Notes: generated by a model from the sequence alone, not told the origin. A stretch of DNA of 64,000 bases from Branchipolynoe longqiensis (GCA_030323885.1 JASIRB010003129.1:1-64000), one strand, 5' to 3'; counted from the first letter of the stretch, positions 10,492 through 21,503 are shown. Numbers and translations: made by a program.

Positions 10492-10785
10492 TGACGGGCA
10501 CCCATTGAGCCATGACGTCCTGCCGCTGGTCGCCGCGAGGTGGAGTGAGGCGTGATGGGCCTGCCGCTGGTTGCCAGTAAGTGGAGTCAGTCGTGACGTC
10601 CTGCCGCTGCTCGCCGGTAGGTGGAGTGAGGCGTGACGGGCCTGCCGCTGGTCGCCGGTAGGTGGAGTGAGGCTTGACGGGATATCGCTGGTGGCCGGTA
10701 GGTGGAGTGAGTCGTCACGTCCTGCCGCTGGTCGCCGGTAGGTGGAGTCAGGCGCGACGGGCCTGACGCTGGTCGCCGGTGAGGC
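10492..10785. repeat. 40-bp GC-rich minisatellite
   Basis: About 7.5 tandem copies of a 40-41-bp unit containing CTGCCGCTGGTCGCCGGTAG and GTGGAGTGAGGCGTGACG. Alternate units carry GACGTCCTG or GACGGGCCTG, suggesting a two-unit higher-order pattern. Open frames on the minus strand are by-products. Confidence 0.85.
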
Positions 10786-10912
10786 CACAGCCTGACCACA
10801 GCGTGACCGTAGAGTGATCACAGCCTGGACCAGATGTCAGCACAGGGTGACCACACGTGACCACACGTGACCACGCGTGACCACAGTGTCACCACAGTGT
10901 CACCACAGCCAG
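10786..10912. repeat. Short tandem GTGACCACA units
   Basis: Degenerate 9-12-bp repeats (CACGTGACCA, CAGTGTCACCA) continue from the minisatellite. Confidence 0.65.
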
Positions 10913-11202
10913 CCGAGTTAAACAATCCACGGGGCCCACAGGAAGGAAAACCAACAGGTGGCTCCAGTGGTTCCAGTGGAGTGAGTGTTGTGTAACGGTG
11001 TGTGGGTGTGTGTGTGGGGGTGGGTGGATGAGTGGTGGGCGCGGCGCTGGAGCGAAGACAGACATTGCATGGATGCATAGGATACGAAGGATAGTCTGTC
11101 TAGAGGATTAATGGTAGGTATTAATTAATGTGATCTGTTATCTGTGATCTGTTATCTGTAATATATGATATGTTATCTATAATATGTGATCTGTGATTTT
11201 TT
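10913..11202. other. No gene; TGTTATCTGTGATC repeats
   Basis: A GTGTGTGTG tract near 11000 and, at 11130-11190, degenerate repeats of GATCTGTTATCTGT. Confidence 0.5.
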
Positions 11203-11285
11203 TTTTAATGGGGATTCAAACACACACTTGCTGCCATTCCAGAGCTGGCGTGCAAACCATTGTACTACCTTGGCTCCCTGGTTCA
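11203..11285 (-). mobile_element. SINE-C, single head copy
   Basis: The minus strand reads GGGAGCCAAGGTAGTACAAT, GGTTTGCACGCC, TCTGGAATGGCAGC and a B box GTTTGAATCCC, followed by an A-run (T-run at 11195 on plus). The D arm resembles tRNA-Gln (GTAATGGTTAGCAC), but the anticodon arm and acceptor do not pair fully. It is a retroposed tRNA-like sequence related to the two units at 12158-12657. Confidence 0.6.
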
Positions 11286-12040
11286 ATCGCCCTATGTGGT
11301 TCAACCCGTTTAAAATCATTCCACCCACCCACCAAGTCAGACCAGTACATATATGCTAATCTGTTCATGAAATCATGATTGATTGATTGATGCTTGTTTT
11401 ATGCCATGTTGGCAGACAAAGCCATATTAATGGCGAGTATATAAAATCATGTCCTTTTATTATAGTTTATATTAATGGCTGTGATGTATGAGAATTACAT
11501 GAGTATAAATTCATGGAAGTTACTAACAGCCATATGTTGCCTACTGTTTACACCCAGGGGCGCCACCTATCGGGCTCCCCCAGGTGTTCCCTCATTTGAC
11601 AGTCAAATATATGTGTGTGCTATATGAGGCACTATTTGTATATCACAAAACAACTATTCTATGCTATATCTAACTGCCATAGTATGCATGCCATTAGACC
11701 ACTATGTTATATGCATGTGTATATATAGTATGATCGAAATATATGATTTTACATACATGTGGGTATAAACAGTAATCCTCATGGGTGGGTGAAGTGATTT
11801 CAAATGGGCCTCAACCACCCATGAGTGACTGCATAAGTTGCTTTAGAACTACAGTAGTGACTTCATGACGTCATGACTAGTGCTATTCAATCATGCAGAG
11901 AACACCTCGACATCAAAGTAACGACACCAGGTGTGCAATAAAGCAGGTTATATGAATATGAATCACCAACATAGATCTGACATGGCTCTTCATTTTATAT
12001 TGTGATGTGCTTTATGTTATTGTCCTATTTTATTCACCAG
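11286..12040. other. No gene seen in 750 bp
   Basis: Small inverted repeat CATGGGTGGGTGAAG against CAACCACCCATGAG at 11780-11825; otherwise AT-rich unique-looking sequence. Confidence 0.45.
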
Positions 12041-12740
12041 ATGCGGCGGCCGAATCCGTAGAGCACAGGCTTGATCGGGGTTTGATTCCCGGTCGAGTCA
12101 AACCAATGACTTATATAATTGATGCTTGTCACTTCCTAACCTGGCACTCATTATTCTGGTAGGCTGCACTAACCTCTCAGGCAAGTCACCACATAGACAG
12201 GTAGGCGTGGGTACTGGGTTGATATCAAGGAGCCTAGGTGGTGTAATGGTTAGCACACTGGCCCGGAATGCAAAGAGATGTGGGTTTGAGTCCCGCTCTA
12301 GGCACAATATTTCCCATTTTCATCACCCCCATGACACTGGTTGCCGTGACCAGGATCCTGTACAAGCCACGCGCTGTATGGTTGTTGAACTTACCCTGTG
12401 TATGTATGTGTAAGTGCATTTCCTGTGTGTATGTAATTGTAAGCATTAAATGACTTACAATTCCAGGGGGATGAGTGTAGTAGGTTGCACTAACTTCTCA
12501 GGCAAGTCACCACATAGACAGGTAGGCATGGGTAGTGTGTTGATATCAGGGAGCCTAGGTGGTGTAATGGTTAGCACACTGGCCCGGAATGCAAAGAGAT
12601 GTGGGTTCGACTCCCGCTCTAGGCACAATATTTCCCATTTTCATCACCCCCATGACAGTATTAACAGGATAGGACAAGGACTGGTTAGCACAGTATCAGG
12701 ATAATGTTACTGTGTGGGATATCGGGCCAGGTCTCCAAGT
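12041..12740 (+). mobile_element. SINE-A1 split by SINE-C units
   Basis: The head and first body part (GGCGGCCGAATCCGTAGAGC to CCTGGCACTCATT) end at about 12150. The body resumes at 12658 with TATTAACAGGATAGGACAAG and ends near 12740, lacking its tail. The intervening 500 bp are two SINE-C-like units. Confidence 0.7.
12158..12657 (+). repeat. Tandem pair of tRNA-Gln-like SINE-C units
   Basis: Two units of about 180 bp (12158-12330 and 12476-12657) are about 95% alike by eye. Each has GTAGGCTGCACTAAC, ACATAGACAGGTAGGC, the head GAGCCTAGGTGGTGTAATGG, a B box GGGTTYGAGTCCCGC and a closing CTCTAGGCACAATATTTCC. GCCTAGG and TCTAGGC pair as a 7-bp acceptor stem. The anticodon stem does not pair, so a working tRNA is unlikely. 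The 145-bp spacer is unrelated. Confidence 0.7.
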
Positions 12741-13006
12741 TGTTGCCAAACCTATTTTATTGTCAAGTTGTGCATAGAGGCCGCCATGTATTGACTCGTG
12801 GCGCCACCTGTTGATCCACCAGGTGGCGCCACCTCCTGCTTCCCCCATTCGGAGAGTGATACATCATAAAATTAGCAAACAATAAGCATTTTACGCGGAA
12901 CATGCAAAGTGACCCACAACAAGTAGTTCTTGCCATTACCATCAGATTCAGACGGCAGGTAGGTGGTGAAAATCCTTTATAAAACCTATTTTACAGAGCA
13001 TGCTGC
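12741..13006. other. No gene; palindrome at 12815-12850
   Basis: GGCGCCACCTG and its complement CAGGTGGCGCC flank a 9-bp loop. Nothing else recognised. Confidence 0.45.
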
Positions 13007-13014
13007 TCAGTGAG

Positions 13015-13959
13015 TAGATAAAAGATTCACCCGGTACTGCAGTAGCCTGAGTAGGGGTGGAGAACAACGCTATATAAAAAGGGAAGAAAATGTGGGTAAA
13101 TGAAATGAGCACATACATTATTAATCTAAACAGCAATAGTAGATTAGTCCAGTAGAACAATGAACTTTAAAGTTTGAATTGCCAGAGTCCACATATCAAC
13201 ATGGCAGCCATTGGCAGGAAGTTGAGAGGTTCCTGGATAATAATCCGATCGAGGTCATGAAGCAGTACTTTTCATTGGCTGAGCTAGTCAGGTGATACAC
13301 TGAGTTCATTCAAATATGGAGAATTTACTTCATGGACTCTACATCACTTCAAACTGATTTTGTGTCATTATACCTTTATATTATTTTATTTGAATACTTT
13401 GGAGAGTATATGTTGCGGGAAAATATATACAATCAGATTGTAGCTATTGGATTTTAATCAACATAAGGTAGTAATGCCAAACTAAGACCATTAAAAGGTA
13501 GACACATTTTCTGAAACTTTTACATATGGCCAAAGACCCTATAATACTAAGACGGCTCACTCAGCCTATACTGTGTAATCAAAATGATCAAACCCACCAC
13601 TTGGTGCGCTGGCTGTTCTCTTGGTTAAACAGGTGCTATATTATATGTATAAATGTATATATGAATGTGAAAGATGAGTGATGATAGTGATGATGTTGAT
13701 GATTCAGATGATGATGTGTATTTGTTCATAGAGATTTCATATTGATGTGTATTCATACTTACCTATCTCATGCATAATATAATTGTATGTGTTTACATGT
13801 GAAACACCAACCAGCAGACGAGCTGATCAAACCCACCACAAGGTGGCACTGCGAAATTGACATGGGAGAGATAGGGAGTGAGCTGTCTTAGTATTATAGG
13901 GTCTTTGATATGGCTGTAATTGACTTCTGAACAACGTCAGAGGCGAATCTTTTATCTAG
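13015..13959. mobile_element. Inverted-repeat element, family F7
   Basis: The left end TAGATAAAAGATTCACCC matches the complement of the right end (GGCGAATCTTTTATCTA). The 8-bp word TCAGTGAG lies immediately outside both ends (13007-13014 and 13960-13967), as expected for hAT-like 8-bp target duplications. No transposase frame. An F8 element is nested inside. A shorter copy is at 29553-29961. Confidence 0.75.
13531..13907. mobile_element. Foldback element F8 nested in F7
   Basis: The ends are CAAAGACCCTATAATACTAA and its complement, continuing to GAC-GCTCACTC. ATATGGC flanks both sides (13524-13530, 13908-13914) as a 7-bp target duplication. GATCAAACCCACCAC recurs in both halves in the same orientation. 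It contains (GAT)n-like sequence in the centre and no coding frame. Confidence 0.8.
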
Positions 13960-13967
13960 TCAGTGAG

Positions 13968-14280
13968 CTGCTACTCACACCATTAGTTATTCCACTGCCG
14001 ACAGAGGGCGGGTTAGTGGTAGAGATCTTCTATTCAAATCCTACACATCTGATAACCTTTTTTTTTTGTTTCATGTAATAACCCTTCTGTATCCTTTTTT
14101 TAGGTTGCATTAGATCTTATGATAAATACAGAATTTCAGTATGAAACTAATAATAATACTAACTACTTAAGACTCATCAATTATGTGGGTAGATAGATGT
14201 TCCTAGGGAACCAAAGGTTTTGCGGTGATATTTATAGGCACTGTTCCTTCGTCTCCAAGGCAGCATTGTTACATGCACCA
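13968..14280. other. No gene seen
   Basis: T-runs at 14058 and 14095; otherwise plain AT-rich sequence. Confidence 0.4.
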
Positions 14281-14459
14281 AACGGGATGGCCAAATGAGT
14301 TGAGCACGCGCTCCCCATGTGGCAGGTGGAATTGAAACGAATGACTTAAAAATCAATACTTGTCGCTACCTAGCCTGGTGCTCTGCGTTACTATGAAAAT
14401 GCAAGGAGCAGTGGAATGGGGAAGACTAATTGCGTGCAGTTGAAATTTCCTCTACTTAA
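14281..14459 (+). mobile_element. SINE-A2 ending in a MITE-1 target
   Basis: The head has GGGATGGCCAAATGAGTTGA but a shortened B-box region. The body ends with the A2-specific GCAGTGGAATGGGGAAGAC and TTTCCTCTACTTAA. The last TTAA is the first TTAA of the adjoining MITE-1. A2 copies elsewhere (50105-50322) end in TTAA without a MITE. Confidence 0.75.
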
Positions 14460-14979
14460 AGTTACATAGTCCGATGGCTTTCGAATTTTGCATCATTTTT
14501 TAGATAAATATTTCAGGTTGACTATTATAACCTACTATTTATTATTCCTGAGTCATTTCGATGAAAGATGGCTAATTCTGGAGCAATTTCAGCTGAAAGA
14601 ACCCAAAATCATTTTGGCAAGCTTGTCAAAAGTCTTGTTGTGGCACAGATTCACATCTTGCGATGGTCACGTGATGAGAAATGACCTATTAATGTGAAGG
14701 TAGTCTGGAACCTGACTAATACCATATATGGTACTGGGAATGAGGGCAGGAGTAATAAGGTCATGAGATTGACCTAATTGGTTAGTGGTCTCCCTGTTTA
14801 ATGGCTGTCTCAAAGTGAGTGTCCAAAGGAATGGGGTTGTAAATTCACAGATTATTCTGTATATTCTGTACCAAATCATTAGTTAATGCACTAGTATCTA
14901 AGTTGGATATATAGGATCAAATGTAGGTAGTTCTTTTGATTTTGATAAAATTATATTTGATCGGACCATGCAAGTTTAA
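14456..14979 (+). mobile_element. MITE-1 with central foreign sequence
   Basis: The ends are TTAAAGTTACATAGTCCGAT and TCGGACCATGCAAGTTTAA. The left arm runs to about 14660 through the family's central palindrome TTTTGGCAAGCTTGTCAAAA. The right arm resumes near 14890 (CTAGTATCTAAGTTGGATAT). About 230 bp between do not match other copies. Confidence 0.7.
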
Positions 14980-15227
14980 TCAACATCTGTAATAATAATA
15001 TATACCATAAACCATGCTATGCTTGTATGATACAACTATATGCTTGTATGATATACCTATCAACCAATCTAGTAATCCTGTATAGGCTTTATCAAGTCTA
15101 ACATTTGCAATAATAAAGAACAGCTAAATATGAATGAAATCGGAATCGATATCTTTTATTTTGAACACTCGTATATCAAGCAATACAAGTTGCTGCATGA
15201 AACTTAGAGCCCATGGACATGGTATTA

Positions 15228-15830
15228 TAGCCCTGTGACATTACTACACTTCTCACCGGCATGCCGCCAACGCGCAAAATAAGTTGTACATGTCGAGACA
15301 CGTCCAACTTTTCGGCGGTTTGGGAAAAAGTTTGACATCAGGGCAGTGTGTCAGTAGCGTGCGGCCAACGTGTGTCGATGCGTGGCGAAAAAAACCAAAA
15401 AGAGGTTGGCGCGCCATTCTGATATCAGCTTAGATGTAGCTAGGATGTAAAACAACAAAGCAACAATTTGGCGCAACGTGTGGGAACGACCGTCACACGC
15501 ACGCAGCGTGTGCATACCGTTCGCATAACGTTATTCCAGGGCATCCAACGGATCTCGACATGGGCCTAACATCCCCGTAGCGGTCGCACCCACACGTTGG
15601 CGCGTGTTGGCATGCATCAAATGTTTTGTGCAAGCAAGCACAAAACATTTGACGTGCGCCGACGTGCACCAACGTGTGGGTGCGACCGTCGCTGTCACTC
15701 AAAGTGTACCGATGTGTACCGACGCGCACATAACGCGTGCGTAACGCTTCCCGACATGTCCCGACATTTCGCCCTAAAGTGACACACGTCGACGCGCATT
15801 GGAGAGAAACGTCATAATGTGACAGGGCTA
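15228..15830. mobile_element. CpG-rich foldback, family F5
   Basis: TTA flanks both ends. The termini are TAGCCCTGTGACATTAC and, on the other strand, TAGCCCTGTCACATTATGAC. A perfect inner hairpin (AATGTTTTGTGC / GCACAAAACATT) sits near 15640. The interior is made of ACGTGT, GCGTGCG and ACGCG words and includes a SINE-A tail (GATGTAGCTAGGATGTAAAA) at 15432. No coding capacity is evident. Confidence 0.75.
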
Positions 15831-16565
15831 TTAGTTTCACACTGCATATGAAGAGTTCGGGTGCAAAACCCCGTAAATGGCAATACGAATATTGAGATAA
15901 ACATTGGAGTCAAACCTTCAAAGGGTTAATTGTTTTACATTCCTATGTTTTTGTTCATCGCTCCATAACCATTTCTTCATAACAAACATGGAATTAGCGA
16001 GAATTAAAATTACCTTCAGGGAAATTTTTAAAATGTTAAGTGAATTTTTGGATTGGTGTTTAGGAGGATTTGCGCCTGAACTGTTCATATGTAGTTCATA
16101 TGTAAGTATCCCACTTTAAGCCTTTTGTGAAATGTCTGAGCACATAATGTAAGACCTCACATCTGGGGAAGGCTTTGTGTTTTTATGTAGGCGTGGAGAT
16201 GGGGTGTAGGCACTCCATATGTAGAACCTCGCTTTGGATGATTTATCTAACCTTTGTTGATGTTATATTCATTCATTAAGCAGAGGAAATTTAAATCATG
16301 AACAATGTGTCTTCCTCATTCTACCACGCCTTTCCTTATCGTGATAATGCCAAGCACAAGGGTTGGTAGCAATGATTAGGCATTTTTACCTCATTAATTT
16401 GAGTGCACGTGGATTTAACTCATGGTTAGAATCTCATAACCTGCCATATGGGATGTGGGTGCTTAACACATTCGGAAACCCCATTATTCGGTTATAAACT
16501 CTGACCCTTTGTGTAATTCATCCTTGAACCACATTACACTTCGGATGCTTTATCTACCGATATTA
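15831..16565. other. No gene seen in 730 bp
   Basis: A 71-codon open stretch at 15904-16119 has no recognisable domain and ordinary AT-rich composition, so I do not call it a gene. Confidence 0.45.
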
Positions 16566-17104
16566 TAACCCTGACACACTACGACGTATCTCGCCGGCGC
16601 GCCGCCAATGCGCAAAATCACTTTTAATCATCGAGAGACATCAAACTTTTCGGCGTCAGCGCAACGTATTGGTAGCGTGCGGCCGACGTTTTGGTAAAAG
16701 TTTGGTGCACCATCCTGATATGACCTTAGATGTTTGTAGGACGTAAAACAACAAAAAGCAACCATTTGGCGCAACGTGTGGTAACAAGCCTCACATGCGC
16801 GCGGCGTGTGCTTACCGTTCGCATAACGATCTTCCAGCGAGTTCAACGTATCTCGACGCGCTCCTAACGTCACCATAACGTTGGCACCCGCGCGTTGTCG
16901 CGCGTTGAAAGTTTTCTGCAAGCACAAAACTTTGCTGATTCCCTGACGCATGCTGCCGACCATCGCCGACCATCGCCGTAGATGAACGAATACCAACTCG
17001 CGCCTAACGCGCGCCTAACGCTTCCAGATGTCTCCCAACGATTCGCCAAAGAATGACACATGTCGACGGGCTTTGGCGAGAAACGTTGTAATGTGACAGC
17101 ACCA
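16566..17104. mobile_element. CpG-rich foldback, family F5, second copy
   Basis: TTA flanks both ends. The termini TAACCCTGACACACTACGAC and TGGTGCTGTCACATTACAAC are diverged versions of the previous copy's. GCGCAACGTGTGG, GTTCGCATAACG and a SINE-A tail (GACCTTAGATGTTTGTAGGA) occur at the same relative position as in 15228-15830. The SINE piece was therefore already in their common ancestor. Confidence 0.7.
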
Positions 17105-17107
17105 TTA

Positions 17108-17400
17108 CAACACCTACCGTATTAGTGGCACGTGAAGCGGGAGGCTTTCAAACTACCAGTTGAGACGCATTTGTTTAAAATGGCTATCTGAACCAGAAGT
17201 CTGAGACAATAGTAAATTATTACCTGGCACACCAAACGGCGACAAGTGTCATTAAGAGGCACCCATCAGCCTATAACCGGTACCTGCCATATGCTGGACA
17301 CCTTCTGTACGTGAGTGAGTGGAGAAACTGGGGTTTTACATCCTAGCAACACATGAGGTATTACCCGGACAGGAACTGAGCTAATGGAACAGGTCAAGCT
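17108..17400. other. No gene seen
   Basis: Contains ACCTACCGTATTAGTGGCAC, faintly like an F2 end, and a GTTTTACATCCTAGCAACA word from a SINE-A tail near 17333. No complete element. Confidence 0.4.
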
Positions 17401-17735
17401 TGTTTTATTTAACGATGCCTCTAGAGCACATTAATTTTCGTATCATTGGCTATTGGATGTCAAACATATGGTCATTCTGACATATTTATTTGGAGGAAAC
17501 CTACTGCTGCCATATAGGCCACTCTTTCCAATAAGCAGCAAGGAGTTTTTTATGTACACTTTCTCACAGACAGCACAGCATATACCATAGCCTTTGATGA
17601 ACCAGTTGTGGACTATTGGTTGGAATGGAAAATAGCCTGAACTGCAACTGGATCCACTGAGCAGGATCGATAGGATGACCGACACCTTCACAGGTGGACA
17701 CGCTACCGCCTGAGATACGTCCCGCTTCCCAGCTC
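17401..17735 (-). mobile_element. SINE-B, full length
   Basis: From the 3' end (TGTTTTATTTAACGATGCC on plus) to the head (GACGTATCTCAGGCGGTAG on minus). Together with the plus-strand copy at 17830 it forms a head-to-head pair about 95 bp apart. Confidence 0.82.
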
Positions 17736-17829
17736 CGCCCACTCCCCGTGTTAATTGTGACACTGCATACTTAGAGCTTTGGGCCCGAGCCTCCCCACTA
17801 GATCCTTGATCCTCGTCTCCTTCTCCTGC

Positions 17830-18152
17830 ATAGCCCCGGTGGTAGCGTGTCCACCTGTGAAGGTGTTAGTCATCCTATTGATCTTGCTCAGTGGACCCAT
17901 TTGACATTTGGGCTACGTTCCATTCCAACCACTGGTCCACAACTGGTTCATCAAAGGCTGTGGTATGTGCTGTCCTGTCTGTGGGAAAGTGTATATAAAA
18001 GACCCCCTGCTGCTTATTGGAAATATTAGCCTATGTGATGGCAGCGGGTTTCCTCCAGAGAAATATGTCAGATAGACCAGGCATTTGAAATCCAATAGCC
18101 AATGCTAAAAATCAATGTGCTCTAGAGGCGTCGTTGATTAAAACAAGCCTTT
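17830..18152 (+). mobile_element. SINE-B, near full length
   Basis: The head is slightly shortened (CCCCGGTGGTAGCGTGTCC). The body has GGCTGTGGTATGTGCTGTCC and CAATAGCCAATGCTAAAAA, and the end GTCGTTGATTAAAACAAGCC runs into a T-rich stretch. Confidence 0.82.
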
Positions 18153-18780
18153 TTTTCTCCTTCTCCTCCTTGCCGGGTATGCTCCCTGCCCATCTTATTT
18201 AGGGTGGTTTTTGTTGTTGATATGAATTAAAAGATGTGTTGATCAATAATCTAGCAAAGTATCATAACAACAACAAAAAACAACATTTTATCCCTATTAA
18301 CATTAGCACATGGGGTAGATATATATCAAAATGTCAAAAATATGGCACCAAAAAGACTAACATAAATACTAACAGCTAAGATGACAAGGTAACTACCAAA
18401 TTGAGACTATTGCTGTTCAGCGATGAAAACAAGCCACAATTCAACTTATTCATTATGGACATGGTAAATAAACCATCACCAAACAAATAGTAAATTAAAC
18501 AAGTTAGATCCTACGACGCAGGTTATCCCAGTTTAGTAAATACTTGTTGGATGATATTAAATAACTCCTTATTGTCTGTTCTTGTTTTAAGAAAGGCATG
18601 GGGTAGGCGGGGGTGATTGTTCTTGGTTATTTATATAGTGTGGGTGTTTTTTAAGTTTTCTTTTTTGTTCACAAAAAAGGTTAATTTGATGCCGAAGGCG
18701 GGGCGCGCTTTGCTAACAACTTGCTTACAATGCTCCATCGCAGTGCACTGAAAATGCGTTATTATAACGTTCTAAAGCCC
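18153..18780. other. No gene seen in 630 bp
   Basis: AT-rich and unique-looking; short CAACAACAAAAAACAAC run at 18269. Confidence 0.4.
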
Positions 18781-19372
18781 ACTAGAAAAGCTCATCCCTT
18801 TCTGTCTCTTTCTCTTTCTCTCTCACTATTTCTCCCTCTCCCTCCCTCCCTCCCTCGCTCCCTCCCTCGCTCACTGTCTCTATCAATCTCACTCTTTCTG
18901 TGTCTCTCTGTCTCTCTCCCTCTTTCTCTCCCTCTACCCCGCAGATATCCCTTTCTCCCTCGCCCACCAGTCACTCCTACTCTTTCTCTGTCTCTATGTC
19001 TCTCTCTTATCCCTCTCTCTCTTTATCTCCCTCTAATCACCCCCATATAACCCTCACTCCCTTGCACACACCCTCTCTCTCTTATTCTCTCTTTTTCTCT
19101 TTCTCTCTCTTTCTCTTTTCTCTCTCTTTCTCTCACTTTGTCTTTCTCTCTTTTACTTTTTCTTTCACCTTTTCTCTGTTCCTCTCTCTTTCTTTCTCTC
19201 TCTTTCTCTCAGTTTCTCTTTCTCTCTTCCTCTCTCTTCCTCCCCCCTTTCTCTCTCTCCCTCTCACTCTCTCATTCTCTCCCTCTTACTCTTCCTCTCT
19301 GTCGCTCCCTCTCTTTCTCTCCCTCTCTCATTCTCTCTCTTTCTCTCCCCCGCCCCTCTTTCTGTGTGGACG
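18781..19372. repeat. Polypyrimidine CT tract, 590 bp
   Basis: Nearly pure TCTCTCTTTC/CCTCCCTC on the plus strand with only scattered A or G. Such tracts can adopt triplex structures (known property; not shown here). Open frames (Ser/Leu/Phe on plus, Glu/Arg on minus) are artefacts. Confidence 0.85.
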
Positions 19373-19731
19373 GTTAGTTGATTAATAGATACCCTGTCAG
19401 AAGGCTTCAGGGGGTATGGGGCTACACGATCCTTGGTTCGCCTGTCTGACTGGTATGCCCCAAGGTTCGGGCGGTGGGGTTATTTATATATAATCAGAGG
19501 GTGTGGATATTTCATTATGTATCCATTATATAGCAGACTCCCTTGGGTATATATGAACAATTAAGGAAAATCAATCAGTGAGCAGCATGCTCGTTTTAAT
19601 CATGAATATGTTTGAGAAAGTAACTAGGTTTTTTAACTATCTTTGTTGCTTTTTAAGGGCGACTTTAGATGGGCTTTTTAACAATTTTAAAGAAAATTCC
19701 CCTAGGAAAAGTTGAGAAAGTTCCTTTGTTG
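19373..19731. other. No gene seen
   Basis: Unique-looking sequence with no inverted ends or coding frame. Confidence 0.4.
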
Positions 19732-19861
19732 GAGTTTTACGTCTCGATTTGTGACAGTGTGAACTCATGACAGCTTTATAGTACTGAACCATTGAGAGAC
19801 CGGGCTAGTAGCACCATGTATGGCATGATATCCCACTCAAGCAAGTTATCCTGATACCGGT
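19732..19861 (-). mobile_element. SINE-A1, 3' fragment
   Basis: Contains GATTTGTGACAGTGTGAACT, GCTTTATAGTACTG, GATATCCCACTCAAGC and TTATCCTGATACCGG; the head is lost. Confidence 0.7.
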
Positions 19862-20269
19862 TTTTTTGTGGGTTTAAACAAAATTAGTTCTGTTTTTACC
19901 GTCCTAAATACTGCTTTACATAGACCTATTAGGTGTATGGCATTGGAATTTAGCTGTCGTTGTGAAAATACAAAATTTAATATTCATGTTAGACCTCATA
20001 CCTGACCCACCATGCAGTGCATATGCGACATAGCGATTAAGATTCATATTTTCAATTCAATTTTCAATTAAATTAATTTACAAATACATCCATTTTATAC
20101 AAAGAATCAGAGATCCATAAAAATATAAAATATTAATGGCTGTATTGATAAATTAGAGCATTAATATAAATTATTTTAGAAATCACTAGATCTCAATGTC
20201 AGTAGCACAAAAATATTACACTTAAAATTACCAAATCTGATCTTTTAATTTTCTGACATAGGGTTTTTG

Positions 20270-20772
20270 TTGTGGTCTTTTAAAGATAAATTATATTAGG
20301 TTGATTGTTATAATGTACTTTACTTTACTTCGAAGTAACGTTTATTTTAAATGGTTAACATTGGAGACATTTGAATTGAAGACATGCCAAAGTAATTTTA
20401 GTGTGCACACTGAAATGATAGATATAAAACCTAAAAGTGCCCATTTCACGACTAAGTTTGAGTTTTAGCCGGTTTCAGTCTTTAGGTGTGTTGACCACCT
20501 AACACACCTGAGCCTTCCGATTCGTGACTTAAAACTCAGTTTTAGGGATTAAGACTGGAATCTTATAGATTCGAAAAAGGAATCGGGCAGTTTTAGTCTG
20601 GAAACGGGACGGGTCGGGTTGTGACGGGTCACGTCGGGCAGTCAGTTTTACCGCGTGAATCGTATACGGGAGGTGTGTACCAGGCTTAAGTTTGATATTT
20701 AGGATCCAATCTAGGTAGACCTATGTGTTTGGGTTCAGACAAGTTTGTGGTTTCTTCGGATTATGCGGCTTC
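20270..20772 (+). mobile_element. MITE-1 split by an F2 element
   Basis: The left part (TAATGTACTTTACTTTACTT, GTAACGTTTATTTTAAATGG, GTGTGCACACTGAAATG) lacks its terminus. The right part resumes at 20687 (TAAGTTTGATATTTAGGATC) and ends near CTTCGGATTATGCGGCTTC. The F2 copy between is bracketed by TAAGTTTG. Confidence 0.65.
20461..20686. mobile_element. F2 foldback inserted in MITE-1
   Basis: The right end reads GGTGTGTACCAGGCT. The left end is shortened (AGTTTTAGCCGG). Inner hairpin AGGTGTGTTG / TAACACACCT. TAAGTTTG at 20453-20460 and 20687-20694 is an 8-bp target duplication, which points to a hAT-like mobiliser for F2. Confidence 0.75.
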
Positions 20773-21503
20773 AAAACAAATGATTGCAACAGTCTTCCTA
20801 CTTGTCGCCTGACAGTCTTACTCCTTGGTTGCAGCTAGGCCTGGTGTCCTGCCCTTGGATTACGTTGGGGTTGTGGAGCATTCCATGATACTAAGAAGTC
20901 CATTTGAGCCCTACGATGTTGGACATAGCCTGAAAGACAATGGCCGCCTACTACAGACAGTGTGAATGTAAGTACATTATATAATGAGCCTGTCTCAAAA
21001 GGTGATAACTCTTCTTTTTTTTTTCCATTGTAACGATTGACACAAAACAGCACAGAAACGGTTACACTGAAAACACAAGGACATTTGCTTCAAATCAATA
21101 TGTATTCTAGTGGGATTATGAAACACCATGTAAAAAACAAATCAGTTTATCCTGAGCAAATGCATAAGTTGATAGTATGTTGATCGTTACAATGGACAAA
21201 GTTTTGTCCCATATTGCTTTGCACCTTTTGAGACAGTCTCATATATGTCATTAAATGGAGCACATAATCAGGGACGTAGTTAGAGTTTTTTGTGTGTTTT
21301 TTTTTCACACACAATTGGTTGCATTTGCTTGCAGGAAATTAAACAGAAAATAATGAAGTGCATAATATAAAAGATTTAGTCTGGGCAAATATATGACCCT
21401 GAGAGAAATTGTGTGCACGTTTAGTGTGATAATTTAGCTACGCCCCTGAGAAGTGTATGCTGTTCATGTTTACAATGGGTGCTTTTGAACCTACTAGTAC
21501 AAA
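20773..21503. other. No gene seen in 730 bp
   Basis: A T-run at 21010 and 21296; no recognisable coding segment or element end. Confidence 0.45.

Noticed and set aside
12230..12305. Functional tRNA genes in SINE-C units
   Set aside because: Acceptor and T arm pair but the anticodon stem does not, and the units lie in dispersed repeat context without a T-run terminator.
15904..16119. 71-codon open frame
   Set aside because: Length expected by chance in AT-rich DNA; no domain or signal seen.
18720..19385. Leu/Ser-rich open frame resembling a membrane protein
   Set aside because: The CT tract reads as Leu/Ser/Phe in any phase; no start context or conserved segment.
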